A DNA stretch of 64,000 nucleotides from CBDCFV01 sp965203835. GTDB taxonomy: Bacteria > Chloroflexota > Dehalococcoidia > Lucifugimonadales > UBA3495. The DNA is taken from assembly GCA_965203835.1 (NCBI GenBank), contig OZ241919.1, positions 186,001 through 250,000 on the forward strand. Reading direction: 5' to 3'. Position 1 is the first letter of the stretch; each line of letters begins with the position of its first letter. Both the position numbers and the translations under genes were made by a program. This document shows, one piece after another, positions 52,258 through 60,943 of this stretch. The notes beneath the pieces are model-generated. The model was not told where the DNA came from. It worked only from the letters and a program-made list of their open reading frames with translations, and did no database searches.

Positions 52258-52617
52258 ATGGGAACTGTTTACGTCAATGTCAATCTGTCGAATCCAGCGA
52301 GACCAGGGATAGCCAGCGAGGATGTGCGCGTCTTGGTGGACACCGGGGCCACGCTGAGCGTTTTTCCCGCCAGCCTGCTGGACAAACTGGGCATCGAGCG
52401 CATCGGACAGAGAAGGTTCCGCGGCTTTGGCGGTGTGGTGACCCGCGAGATTGGAAGTGCCAATATGCACTACGACGGGGTGACGGCCGGCGTGACGGTA
52501 GTGTTCGGAGATGAGGGCGACCCTGCGATTATGGGCGTTACGGCTTTGGAAACGCTGGGTTACCACATAGACCCGGTGGCTGAGGAACTGCACCGCGTCG
52601 ATATGCTGCTGTATTGA
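52258..52617 (+). CDS. Retropepsin-like aspartic protease domain protein
   Basis: 119 residues. VRVLVDTGATLSVFPASLLDKLGI is the clan AA active site; REIGSANMHYDGVTAGVTVVFGDEGDPAIMGVTALETLG carries the second conserved block. Distantly related to the protein at 32128 and about the same size. A single catalytic Asp implies a homodimer. Monocistronic, convergent with the CoA-transferase fusion gene. Confidence 0.82.
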   Translation: MGTVYVNVNLSNPARPGIASEDVRVLVDTGATLSVFPASLLDKLGIERIGQRRFRGFGGVVTREIGSANMHYDGVTAGVTVVFGDEGDPAIMGVTALETLGYHIDPVAEELHRVDMLLY

Positions 52618-52628
52618 GTTGGCCGAGG

Positions 52629-54914
52629 CTACCCTGCCCCAACGCCGTCCATAAGGATGACCTGCTGCCGGAGCAGATGGTCGAACCGGTCTCCCAGACC
52701 CGCCCCCTCGAGAATCTCCTTGGCGTCCTTACCCGGCTTTGGCGCAGCCCAACCGGGAGTCAGAGGCGTCCGCGAAAGCCGGGGAGCAGGACCGCAGGTG
52801 GTGACCAGACCCATATCATCGTGTTCGCGGGTCAGGCTAAGTTCATGGTCTACAACCCACGGGTCGCGCATCAGTTCGCCAACATCGGAAATCACGCGAT
52901 GAGCGCCGATATCCGCGCCTGTAAGCCGGTGCACCCAAATATCCACCTTTTGAGACAGGAACCTCTGCTCCAAGGACTGTGCTAAGGCTACTCCCTTCAG
53001 GGACGCGACTCCCGAAAGGCCTTCAACCCCATCCAAGCGGTCCAGGTCCGCTTCATCGGCGCCGATGAAGAACCAGCCGTCGCTGGCTTTGTAGGCGCGG
53101 TGCAATGGGCCATCTCCCACGGCGTCCTGGCCGCTGGTCTCATCCCAAGTCTTGCCCTCGTAGAGGTTGTTGTACGCCGACTGGAGGGTCATCGCGGTGT
53201 AAGCCAGAGCGGCGTCCACGTGCTGACCCTGACCGGTACGCTGCCGATGCAGCAAGGCCAGGGCCACAGCGTAGGCTCCCATGTAGCCGGTGCCGTAGTC
53301 GTTGACCGTGTTGGGCTGGATAACCGGCGGCCCGTCACCGCCGAAACGACGATCCATGCCGGTTGCCGCTTGGGCGAACTGTTCATGGCCGGGCCGGGCC
53401 GCCCACGGCCCAATGTGACCGAAGGCGTTGAGAGACGCGTATACAATATCCGGCTTTCGCGCCCGGACGGACTCGTAATCCAATCCCAGTTTCTCAAGCT
53501 TGCCGGCACGGTAGTTCTGTGCCACCACGTCGGCATCCTCCAGCAACCGCCAGAAGACGTCCCGGCCCTCGTCAGACTTGAGGTCCAGCAGGATGCTGCG
53601 CTTACCCCGGTTGACGTCGTTATGGCGCGCCACCGTCCTGCCTCTGACCGGGTTGTCTACCTTGATCACGTCCGCGCCGAACTCGGCCATCGTCCGCCCC
53701 AGGGTAGGCCCGGCCAGGATGATGCATAGGTCCAGCACCTTCACGCCGTCCAGAGCCGAACGTAACGCGGTTTCAACCGATTTCGTCGGCCGCTTGGGTC
53801 CGGGAGCTTTCAGCTCGGTCAGAATCTCCTCCCGGTGTTGGTCGGGCGTGGGGGCAGGAGCGCGCACCGAGCCAGGGGTCTTGGACATGCGGGCGGAGAT
53901 GCCCGGTTGAAGCATCTTGCCGTGGATGGGGTCGTTGACCTCCAGGACCATCTTTGATTCTATAGCGTGAGGATGGTGAAACCACTCCATCGCCGTGCGA
54001 GACATGGTGCACTCGCTGCCGGCTTCGGCGACCAAGTCTTCCCATTCCTGCGCCGTTCGGGTCTTGAACAACTCCCTGCAACGCCGCTCCGCCTCTGCTG
54101 CAAGGGTTGGGGCTTCCAGAAGCTTGTAGAAATCGGTCAAGCCTTCATCGTTCCAGGAGCCAACCCCGGCAGCCTCGCAAAACTGGCGGAAGTTCTGGTT
54201 CCCAGAGCCGCTGAACCTGACCCAGCGCCCGTCCTTGCATTCGTAATGGCCACTCAAGAGGCCTGTGATGGAGGGAGGTTCCTTGGAAGGGTCGTGCACC
54301 TTCATTCCACGGGCGCCGATGGACGGGAACATGGCGTCGAATAAGGGCACTTCGATGTGCTGCCCCAGCCCGTCACGTTCCATAGCATTGAGGGCCAGGG
54401 TTATGGCGACGACGGCTTGGAAAGCGGCATAGCTGGAGGCGATGGGAACAGCGGTATAGACAGGCTGATTGGGGTCGGGGCCGTTGCCCCGCGGAACGTA
54501 GGTTGCCGACGCCGCGCCGACGACACCTTCGAAGGCCCTGACATTCGACCGAGGGTCGTCGGTGGCGAAACCGGGCATGGAGCAGTAGACCAATTGAGGA
54601 TAGGCTTGGCACATCTCTTGAGGGCCCAGTCCCAAACGTTGCATTACGCCGGGCCGGAAGTTCTCCACCACAACGTCCGCCCCAGCGATGAGGCTTCGGG
54701 CGGTTTCGCGGTCGACCGGGTCTTTCAAGTCCAAGTGAATGCTTCGTTTTCCCCGGTTCCAAGTGGCGTTGGCCGGAGTCTTGAAGCGAGGCCCGCCGGG
54801 CGGGTCCACCTTTATGGCGTCTGCCCCTTGGTCCGCCAGGAGCATTCCGGCCAAGGGTCCGGCCACATACTGCCCGAAATCAATGACCCGGATCCCGTCC
54901 AACGCACCAGCCAT
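52629..54914 (-). CDS. Two-domain CaiB/BaiF CoA-transferase fusion
   Basis: 761 residues, twice the length of a family III CoA-transferase. Domain 1 (about 1-370): IRVIDFGQYVAGPLAGMLLADQGADAIKVD, KRSIHLDLKDP, ADVVVENFRPG. Domain 2 (about 390-761): VKVLDLCIILAGPTLGRTMAEFGADVIKVD, RSILLDLKSDEG, ADVVAQNYRAG. The fused form could be an obligate intramolecular dimer, since single-domain enzymes interlock as dimers. Domain 1 retains PGFATDDP near the active-site loop. AGGAGT precedes the ATG. Head of the leftward cluster with hydrolase and hydratase genes upstream. Confidence 0.92.
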   Translation of the reverse strand: MAGALDGIRVIDFGQYVAGPLAGMLLADQGADAIKVDPPGGPRFKTPANATWNRGKRSIHLDLKDPVDRETARSLIAGADVVVENFRPGVMQRLGLGPQEMCQAYPQLVYCSMPGFATDDPRSNVRAFEGVVGAASATYVPRGNGPDPNQPVYTAVPIASSYAAFQAVVAITLALNAMERDGLGQHIEVPLFDAMFPSIGARGMKVHDPSKEPPSITGLLSGHYECKDGRWVRFSGSGNQNFRQFCEAAGVGSWNDEGLTDFYKLLEAPTLAAEAERRCRELFKTRTAQEWEDLVAEAGSECTMSRTAMEWFHHPHAIESKMVLEVNDPIHGKMLQPGISARMSKTPGSVRAPAPTPDQHREEILTELKAPGPKRPTKSVETALRSALDGVKVLDLCIILAGPTLGRTMAEFGADVIKVDNPVRGRTVARHNDVNRGKRSILLDLKSDEGRDVFWRLLEDADVVAQNYRAGKLEKLGLDYESVRARKPDIVYASLNAFGHIGPWAARPGHEQFAQAATGMDRRFGGDGPPVIQPNTVNDYGTGYMGAYAVALALLHRQRTGQGQHVDAALAYTAMTLQSAYNNLYEGKTWDETSGQDAVGDGPLHRAYKASDGWFFIGADEADLDRLDGVEGLSGVASLKGVALAQSLEQRFLSQKVDIWVHRLTGADIGAHRVISDVGELMRDPWVVDHELSLTREHDDMGLVTTCGPAPRLSRTPLTPGWAAPKPGKDAKEILEGAGLGDRFDHLLRQQVILMDGVGAG

Positions 54915-54950
54915 TACCTGACTCCTTTTCTGGAGAATGTCTTTCCTCGC

Positions 54951-56066
54951 CTACACGCAGGCGTCCCTGACAGCTTGGGAGACGGCGGCCAAGCGGGCGT
55001 TGTTGATCTCGGAGCCTTGGAAGCCGTTGGTGATGTAGCCTACCGCCAAGCCGGTGTCGAAATCGGCCCAGCCTATGGAGGTGCCCGCCCCACCGTGCCC
55101 GAAGGTGTTCAACGGATTACCGGTGGGGGCGCCCATGCGTTCGTCGGCCAGGGCTACGCCCATTGCCCGTTGGGCAAACTGCCCCAGGGACTGGTCTTCG
55201 CCTTCAACCTGGAGGGTAACGCCCTCGTCCACCGTCTCCGGGCGCAGCGCTTGGGCGCCGTCAAGGGAGCCGTGGCGTTCCAACATGGCGTAGAACCGGG
55301 CTAAATCGCCCGCGGACGCTATGCCGTTGGCCCCCGGCGTGATGGTGTGATGCACTTCCGGCTTGTCGAACACCACGGCGTACCCGTTGGTGTCGGCAGC
55401 TTCATCCATCAGGTGGATTCGGGAGACACGCCCATCCAGCGCCGGCGGTAGATTTACATAAGCGTTTTCTATCTGGAGCGGGGCCGCCAGTTCCTCGGCC
55501 ATAAACCTGTCGAAAGACCGGCCGTCAATCCGCCGCACTATCTCGGCGATGACCCAGCCGTAGTTGATGGGGTGGTAAGCCATCACTTCGCCCGGCGGGA
55601 ACTTGGGGGTAGCCCTTTCCATAGCGGCGGTAACTTTGGACCAGTCGGCCCAGTCGGTCCACGGCAAGTCGGCCGGAGTGTCGGGGAACCCGCCACGGTG
55701 GCTCAAGATATGGCGGATGGTCACGGATTCCTTACCGTTCTGGGCGAACTCCGGCCAGTGCTTGCCCACCGGATCGTCCCACTCCAACCGACCTCGCTCC
55801 TTGAGCATGTACAAACATGCGGCGGCCAAGGGCTTGGTGGAGGAGAACAGAACGAACATTGTCCCGGCGTCGGCCGGCTTGCCGGCCTTGGCATCGGCCA
55901 TGCCGCCGTGGATATCCAACACCAGGTTGCCGTAACGGTACACCGCCAACCCGGCTCCGGGATGAAGACCGTCGGCGATTTGCTGGTGGAAAAGATCGGT
56001 GACCTGGTCGAGCTTCCTGGGGTCCATGGATACCGTCGCTGGCGCGGTAAGCGTAGCCATTGCCAA
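54951..56066 (-). CDS. Serine hydrolase (beta-lactamase class C-like)
   Basis: 371 residues. SxxK motif at S75-K78 (FSSTK), YHPINYGWVIAEIVRR supplies the Tyr motif and HGGAGTS the C-terminal HxG. Members are esterases, D-aminopeptidases or transacylases. No signal peptide, so cytoplasmic. In this acyl-CoA gene cluster an esterase role is likely. GAGGAGG upstream of the ATG. Confidence 0.9.
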   Translation of the reverse strand: MAMATLTAPATVSMDPRKLDQVTDLFHQQIADGLHPGAGLAVYRYGNLVLDIHGGMADAKAGKPADAGTMFVLFSSTKPLAAACLYMLKERGRLEWDDPVGKHWPEFAQNGKESVTIRHILSHRGGFPDTPADLPWTDWADWSKVTAAMERATPKFPPGEVMAYHPINYGWVIAEIVRRIDGRSFDRFMAEELAAPLQIENAYVNLPPALDGRVSRIHLMDEAADTNGYAVVFDKPEVHHTITPGANGIASAGDLARFYAMLERHGSLDGAQALRPETVDEGVTLQVEGEDQSLGQFAQRAMGVALADERMGAPTGNPLNTFGHGGAGTSIGWADFDTGLAVGYITNGFQGSEINNARLAAVSQAVRDACV

Positions 56067-56109
56067 CCTCCTCGGAGCCTTGTTGTAGTCCGTGTTTTCG
56101 TGTATGGCG

Positions 56110-56874
56110 TTAGCGCCCGGTCCAGACCGGCGCGCGTTTTTCAGCGAAAGCGGCGACGCCTTCCTTCGCGTCCTCGGTGTTCAGTACTTCATCACGCTTG
56201 GCTTGAGCGAACTCCACCCGGTCCACCATGCTCATTTCCGAGCCCTTGATGGATGCCTCTTTGATGGCGGCAAGAGCCAAGGGGGCGTTGGCGGTGATCT
56301 TCCGAGCCATCTCTTCGGCCCGTGGCATGACCTCGTCAGGCTCGACCACATAGTTGACAAGCATCAAGTCCAGCGCCTTCTGGGCGTCGACGAATTCGCC
56401 GGTGAACAGGAACTCAAAGGCTATATTGCGCGGCACGACCTGGGACAGCAGTGCGGGGCCGCTGACCGACGATATGCCCCGCTTGGCCTGCGGCCAGCCG
56501 AACCTGGCCTCGGTGGATGCGATGCGTATATCGCTTCCCAAGGCGATGCCGCAGCCCTGGGCCAAGCAAATGCCGTTGATGGCTGCGATTATCGGCTTCC
56601 AGATGTTGGACTGGACCACATAGAGGTCGCCGGTGCTGGGGCCTTCGTTGGCCCGCGCGTTGGCCATGGCAACCAGGTCGTGGCCTGTGGAGAAGGCCCG
56701 ACCATTGCCGGTGACTATGGCACAGCGCACCTCGGGGTTGTTCTGCACATCCTGGAAAGCGTCCCACAGCAACTCGCGCATTTCCGGGTTGATGGCGTTC
56801 AGCTTTTCCGGCCGGTTGAGCGTAATGTAGGCTATTCCTTCCTTTATTTCGTAAATAACTTCCGACTCTGTCAC
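56110..56874 (-). CDS. Enoyl-CoA hydratase/isomerase family protein
   Basis: 254 residues from a GTG behind GGAGGA. Crotonase motifs: AYITLNRPEKLNAINPEM, CAIVTGNGRAFSTGHDL (oxyanion hole), INGICLAQGCGIALGSDIRIA and LGLPRAKRGISSVSG-like segment. Glu residues of classical hydratases: the second position reads SSVSG, so isomerase or other crotonase chemistry is possible. Same strand as the CoA-transferase and hydrolase genes. Confidence 0.9.
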   Translation of the reverse strand: MTESEVIYEIKEGIAYITLNRPEKLNAINPEMRELLWDAFQDVQNNPEVRCAIVTGNGRAFSTGHDLVAMANARANEGPSTGDLYVVQSNIWKPIIAAINGICLAQGCGIALGSDIRIASTEARFGWPQAKRGISSVSGPALLSQVVPRNIAFEFLFTGEFVDAQKALDLMLVNYVVEPDEVMPRAEEMARKITANAPLALAAIKEASIKGSEMSMVDRVEFAQAKRDEVLNTEDAKEGVAAFAEKRAPVWTGR

Positions 56875-56943
56875 GGGTCCTCCTTCTTGACTCTTGGGGA
56901 TAGATCAACTAACGGCGTATTGTCGCGGCGCCTGTCACGCGAC

Positions 56944-58245
56944 TCAGATAATCCTGGAGCCAGTGGGCTTGACGCCGATAACTCCTTCTTCTTCCAGCGC
57001 GGATATCCTCTCCGGAGGAATCCCCAACAACTCGCTGTAAATCAATTGGTTGTGCTGGCCGAGAGTTGGCGAAGGCCATCGGACCTTTCCCGGAGTAGCC
57101 GACATTTTCCAAGCGGCCCCTGGGTACATCTTGGGTCCAACCTGCGGGTGGTCTACTTCGACGAAGGTGTCCCTGGCGGCGTAGTGATCGTCGGCGAGAA
57201 GGTCAGGGCCGCCCATGACGGGGCTGGACGGTATGTCGAACTCTTGAAGTTGGCGGCAAATATCGTAGGCGTCTTTGTCGGCAGCCCAAGCACCTATCAA
57301 CACATCAAGCGCGTCCTGGTGCTCCATGCGACCCGACACCGTGGCGTAGCGGGCGTCGTTAGCCAACTCGGCGCCGCCCAGAATATCAGCCAACCTCCGC
57401 CATTGACCGTCGGAGGTGACGGCGATAGTAACCCAGCGGTCCTCTCCGGCGCACTGATAGGAGTTGTGCGGAGCAAACCAAGGAGACCGGTTGCCCCGGC
57501 GCTCCGGCTCGGCGCCGGTCATCTGGTAGGCCAATAATTCGCCGCCGATGAGGGCTACTGCCGACTCCTGTTGGGACACGTCTATAAACATACCTTCACC
57601 GGTGCGCCGCCTGTGGCGCAGGGCCGCCAGCAACACGCCGGCGGCGTGGGAGCCGGTTATGGGATCGCCGTGGTTGATGCCGGACTTCATCGGCCCCTCG
57701 CCACGATACCCGGTCATGTGGGCCATACCTGATAGCTGCTCCTGCCCGATGCCGTAAGCAACGTACTTCTGCCAGGGACCGCCGTTGCCGAATGCGGGCA
57801 TGGAGACGTAAATCAGGTCCGGTCGAAGGCGGCGCAATTCCTGGTAGCCGTAGCCCAAGCGTTCCAGGCTGCCCTGCCGGAAATTCTCGACCAGCACGTC
57901 GCTTATCGACACCAGTTCGTTGAACACCCGGCGCCCCGACTCCCCGGTCAACTCCAGGGTAATGCCGTACTTGCTCATGTGGAGGCAGTTGAACCAGCCG
58001 TTACGGTTCCAAGGCTGTTCGCCAGGGTCGGCGTCGGGGTACGACACAATTCCAGGAGCGGGGTTGACCGGTCCGCGGTGGGAGTCGTAGACGCTGAGGG
58101 ACTCCATCTTGATGACCTCGGCGCCCATGTCGGCCAGCAGCTTGGTGCAGTAAGGGCCGGCCCAGATGCGGGACAGGTCGAGGATGCGGAAGTTGCGTAA
58201 CGGCTGCCCGGCGTTGCCGGAATGGGAGGAAGGGACTGTGGGCAA
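56944..58245 (-). CDS. CaiB/BaiF CoA-transferase (family III)
   Basis: 433 residues from a TTG immediately after the upstream gene's TAA; GGAGTGA lies within that gene's end. FRILDLSRIWAGPYCTKLLADMGAEVIKMES, GITLELTGESGRRVFNEL, LVENFRQGSLERLGYGY, HMTGYRGEGPMKSG. Transfers CoA between carboxylic acids. Paired head-to-tail with the next CoA-transferase; such pairs can form heterodimers like Frc/Ste or BbsEF. Confidence 0.92.
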   Translation of the reverse strand: MPTVPSSHSGNAGQPLRNFRILDLSRIWAGPYCTKLLADMGAEVIKMESLSVYDSHRGPVNPAPGIVSYPDADPGEQPWNRNGWFNCLHMSKYGITLELTGESGRRVFNELVSISDVLVENFRQGSLERLGYGYQELRRLRPDLIYVSMPAFGNGGPWQKYVAYGIGQEQLSGMAHMTGYRGEGPMKSGINHGDPITGSHAAGVLLAALRHRRRTGEGMFIDVSQQESAVALIGGELLAYQMTGAEPERRGNRSPWFAPHNSYQCAGEDRWVTIAVTSDGQWRRLADILGGAELANDARYATVSGRMEHQDALDVLIGAWAADKDAYDICRQLQEFDIPSSPVMGGPDLLADDHYAARDTFVEVDHPQVGPKMYPGAAWKMSATPGKVRWPSPTLGQHNQLIYSELLGIPPERISALEEEGVIGVKPTGSRII

Positions 58246-59523
58246 TTAAATCACTCCTTGGTCCCGCAGGCGGCTGACTCGATCGGTGGAGTAGCCAAGC
58301 CTGTCTTCCAGAATCTGACTGGTGTGCTCCCCCAGCAAAGGCGCCCGGCGGTAGACCCAGGCATCGCTGCGGGAATGGGGACTGATGGGACGACCGGGGT
58401 ATTGAAGGGGACCGGTCACCGGGTGGTCTATCTCAACGAAGTAGTCTCTTGCCGTCAGTTGCTCCATTTCCAGCAGGTCTTCCATCGTGGCCACGTAGGT
58501 GAACGCCAAGCCGTGTTCCTGACCGGCCTTGAAAACATCAACCTTGTCGTGGTCCAGTAGCCAGGGGAGCATCAGAGCGTCCACCTCGTCGGCATGGACC
58601 AAGCGTCCGTACCGGCTGGCGAAGCGGGGATCGGCCAACTCCTCCCGCTCCATGATATTGGCCACTTCCGGCCACCTCTGGTCCGGCCCCGCGATGATGC
58701 CAACGTAGCCGTCTTGACAGGGGTAGATGCCCCAAGCGGCCCGGCCATAGCCCCGGTTGCCGACTCTGGTGTACTCCTGCCCGGAATAGCTGTACTGCAT
58801 CATGGCATTTTCGAGTATGTTGGTGGCGTACTCGGCGATGGAGACGTCAATATGTTGGCCTTCGCCGGAATCTTCGGCGTGAATCAGGCCCACCATGGTT
58901 GCCACAAAAGCGTTTTGACCGGCGCCCAGTTGGGACAAGGGAGCGCCCTCTTTAAGCGGCTCCTCCTCGGGCTCGCCGGTAATGTTCATCAGGCCGCCCG
59001 CAGCGTACAGGTTGATCTCGGCGGCCTTCCAGTCACGGCGCGGCCCAGTCTGCCCATAGTTGGTTATGGAGGTCATGACCAGCGCGGGGTTGACGGCGCG
59101 TAGCTCATCATACCCCAAGCCCAGCTTGTCTAAAACGCCCGGCGCGAAGTTCTCCACCAATATCTGCGAGGACCCCACAAGGTCGCGGAGAATCTGCTTG
59201 CCGTCCGCCGACTTGAGGTCCAGGGTCACGCTTTTCTTCGACGTGTTCAGATAGAGAAACCAAGCCCCGTTCTCCTCACGCTCTTCAGACGTTGGCCGTT
59301 GCCCGTTATCCCCGACGGCGTTGGGTAACATGGCCGACGTGAAGGGCCCAAACCGGCGCATGGGATCTCCGCCGTCCGGGCGTTCGATCTTGATAACCTC
59401 CGCTCCCAAGGTTGCCAGGAGCTTGGTGCAATATGGGCCGGAGAAGTAATGGGTGAGGTCAACGACACGGACTCCTTCCAACAGTCCCATCGGCTCACCG
59501 CTATTTGGTCCTGGTATCGTCAC
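58246..59523 (-). CDS. CaiB/BaiF CoA-transferase (family III)
   Basis: 425 residues from a GTG at 59523 preceded by AGGAGG; ATG/GTG codons at 59544-59553 are less well placed. VRVVDLTHYFSGPYCTKLLATLGAEVIKIERPDGGDP, SVTLDLKSADGKQILRD, LVENFAPGVLDKLGLGYDEL. Translation of the neighbouring CoA-transferase restarts right at its stop codon, indicating a stoichiometric partner. Likely activates an imported acid as CoA ester for beta-oxidation-like steps. Confidence 0.92.
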   Translation of the reverse strand: MTIPGPNSGEPMGLLEGVRVVDLTHYFSGPYCTKLLATLGAEVIKIERPDGGDPMRRFGPFTSAMLPNAVGDNGQRPTSEEREENGAWFLYLNTSKKSVTLDLKSADGKQILRDLVGSSQILVENFAPGVLDKLGLGYDELRAVNPALVMTSITNYGQTGPRRDWKAAEINLYAAGGLMNITGEPEEEPLKEGAPLSQLGAGQNAFVATMVGLIHAEDSGEGQHIDVSIAEYATNILENAMMQYSYSGQEYTRVGNRGYGRAAWGIYPCQDGYVGIIAGPDQRWPEVANIMEREELADPRFASRYGRLVHADEVDALMLPWLLDHDKVDVFKAGQEHGLAFTYVATMEDLLEMEQLTARDYFVEIDHPVTGPLQYPGRPISPHSRSDAWVYRRAPLLGEHTSQILEDRLGYSTDRVSRLRDQGVI

Positions 59524-59602
59524 CTTGGCCTCCTGAAGCGCCATAACAACCACCCGCGTCCACGGCGGTAGTCATTTTGGCATCCAACCGGGGTAAATGC
59601 AA

Positions 59603-60943
59603 TCAGACCGGTTGTCCGTCGCCCGTACCGTAGTCTTCCATAACCATGCGGGCTACCTGTCCCCCCATCCTTACCGAATAGTTGGTGCCGCGGTCTTCCG
59701 GATAAATCTGGGTGGTGTTAGCCAAGTAGAGACGCTTGAAGGGCGTCCGATGGTCCGGAATTCTCCGGCTGTAATTGGGGCCGATGATGGGCTGCGCCCC
59801 GTCAACCCTGTGGTGGTGGTATTCCAGTATCCAGGAACGGTCAAAGTCTGGATTCAGTTTGCGCAGGTGCGGAACAAAGTCCTCAACCAGTTCTTCCGGA
59901 CTCTTCCGGTAAAGCTCACTGTCCCGGCTGGGGTAGTTGCTGAAGTAGACAATGTGCCGGTCACCGTAGAGACTCTTATCGATCATGTTGGTGTGTTCGA
60001 TGATGCCGACAAAAGGCAGGTCCGGGTCCGCGATGTTAATCCAATACCTGTCGGTCAACGGGCGGTCAAGCACCAGTATCACCAGGACCGCCGACAGGTA
60101 TTGGACGTTGACCAGCTTGTCCTGGTAGTCGTCGGGAAACGGAGGAACAAGACGGGTGAACACATAGGATGGAGTGGTGGAAATGACGGCGTCGTAGAAT
60201 CGAGTTTCCGGTTGGGCGCCGGGCAACTCCACCACCATGCCATTGGCGACGCTGTCATTCACAACCACCTGATTCACGCCGGCGGAAATATGCACCTGCC
60301 CCCCCAGGTCCCGGATTCGTTGCGCGAGAACATCGAACACTTCGCTGAAGCTGCCCATAGGGTAGCCTAGGCGTTCCTTTTGCAGGCCCTTGCCGCGCGA
60401 AGCCACCCGCAAATATATCTTGCCCCAAAGCCAGGTCATGCTGATCTGATCGTAGAAGTCGCCGAACTTGCCCCTCAGCAGTGGTTCCCAGATGACCTCA
60501 TAAGCTCGGCGCCCCATGTTCTTGACCAGCCAGTCCCGGGCGGTCACACCCTCGAACTTGCGCCAGTTCCGGGTCTTTTGCAGTACAAAGGTCCACCAAC
60601 CCACGCGCAACCGCTGCATCAACGAGAGGGGCGTAAACCGCAATAAGTCCAGCGGAGTGCTGAAATTCCATATTGCCCCGCCATGGTACAAGCCCACCTT
60701 GGATTCCAGCCACGCCAGCTTGTGTCCCAAGCCGAGTTCATGAATCAAGCCGGTCATATCGGTGTCGCTTACGAACAGGTGGTGGTAACCTCTCTCCAGC
60801 AGGCCGCCGCCAACCTCAAAGGTAGAGGCTTGGCCGCCCAGAAAGGGCGCACGCTCGAACACTTCCACGTAGTGGCCGTGCGTGCTTAGCTCGTAAGCCG
60901 CCGCCAGCCCGGCCGCGCCGCCGCCGATGATGCCCACTCTCAC
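59603..60943 (-). CDS. FAD-dependent amine oxidase-like oxidoreductase
   Basis: 446 residues from a GTG at 60943 overlapping the upstream TGA (GTGA). RVGIIGGGAAGLAAAYELS (Rossmann), VEVFERAPFLGGQAST (FAD ribose-binding Glu), GYPMGSFSEVFDVLAQRI, and a C-terminal VRMGGQVARMVMED FAD segment. Resembles protoporphyrinogen-oxidase/UDP-galactopyranose mutase-like flavoproteins often found beside glycan genes. Translational coupling to the UPF0104 gene supports a joint pathway. Confidence 0.88.
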   Translation of the reverse strand: MRVGIIGGGAAGLAAAYELSTHGHYVEVFERAPFLGGQASTFEVGGGLLERGYHHLFVSDTDMTGLIHELGLGHKLAWLESKVGLYHGGAIWNFSTPLDLLRFTPLSLMQRLRVGWWTFVLQKTRNWRKFEGVTARDWLVKNMGRRAYEVIWEPLLRGKFGDFYDQISMTWLWGKIYLRVASRGKGLQKERLGYPMGSFSEVFDVLAQRIRDLGGQVHISAGVNQVVVNDSVANGMVVELPGAQPETRFYDAVISTTPSYVFTRLVPPFPDDYQDKLVNVQYLSAVLVILVLDRPLTDRYWINIADPDLPFVGIIEHTNMIDKSLYGDRHIVYFSNYPSRDSELYRKSPEELVEDFVPHLRKLNPDFDRSWILEYHHHRVDGAQPIIGPNYSRRIPDHRTPFKRLYLANTTQIYPEDRGTNYSVRMGGQVARMVMEDYGTGDGQPV

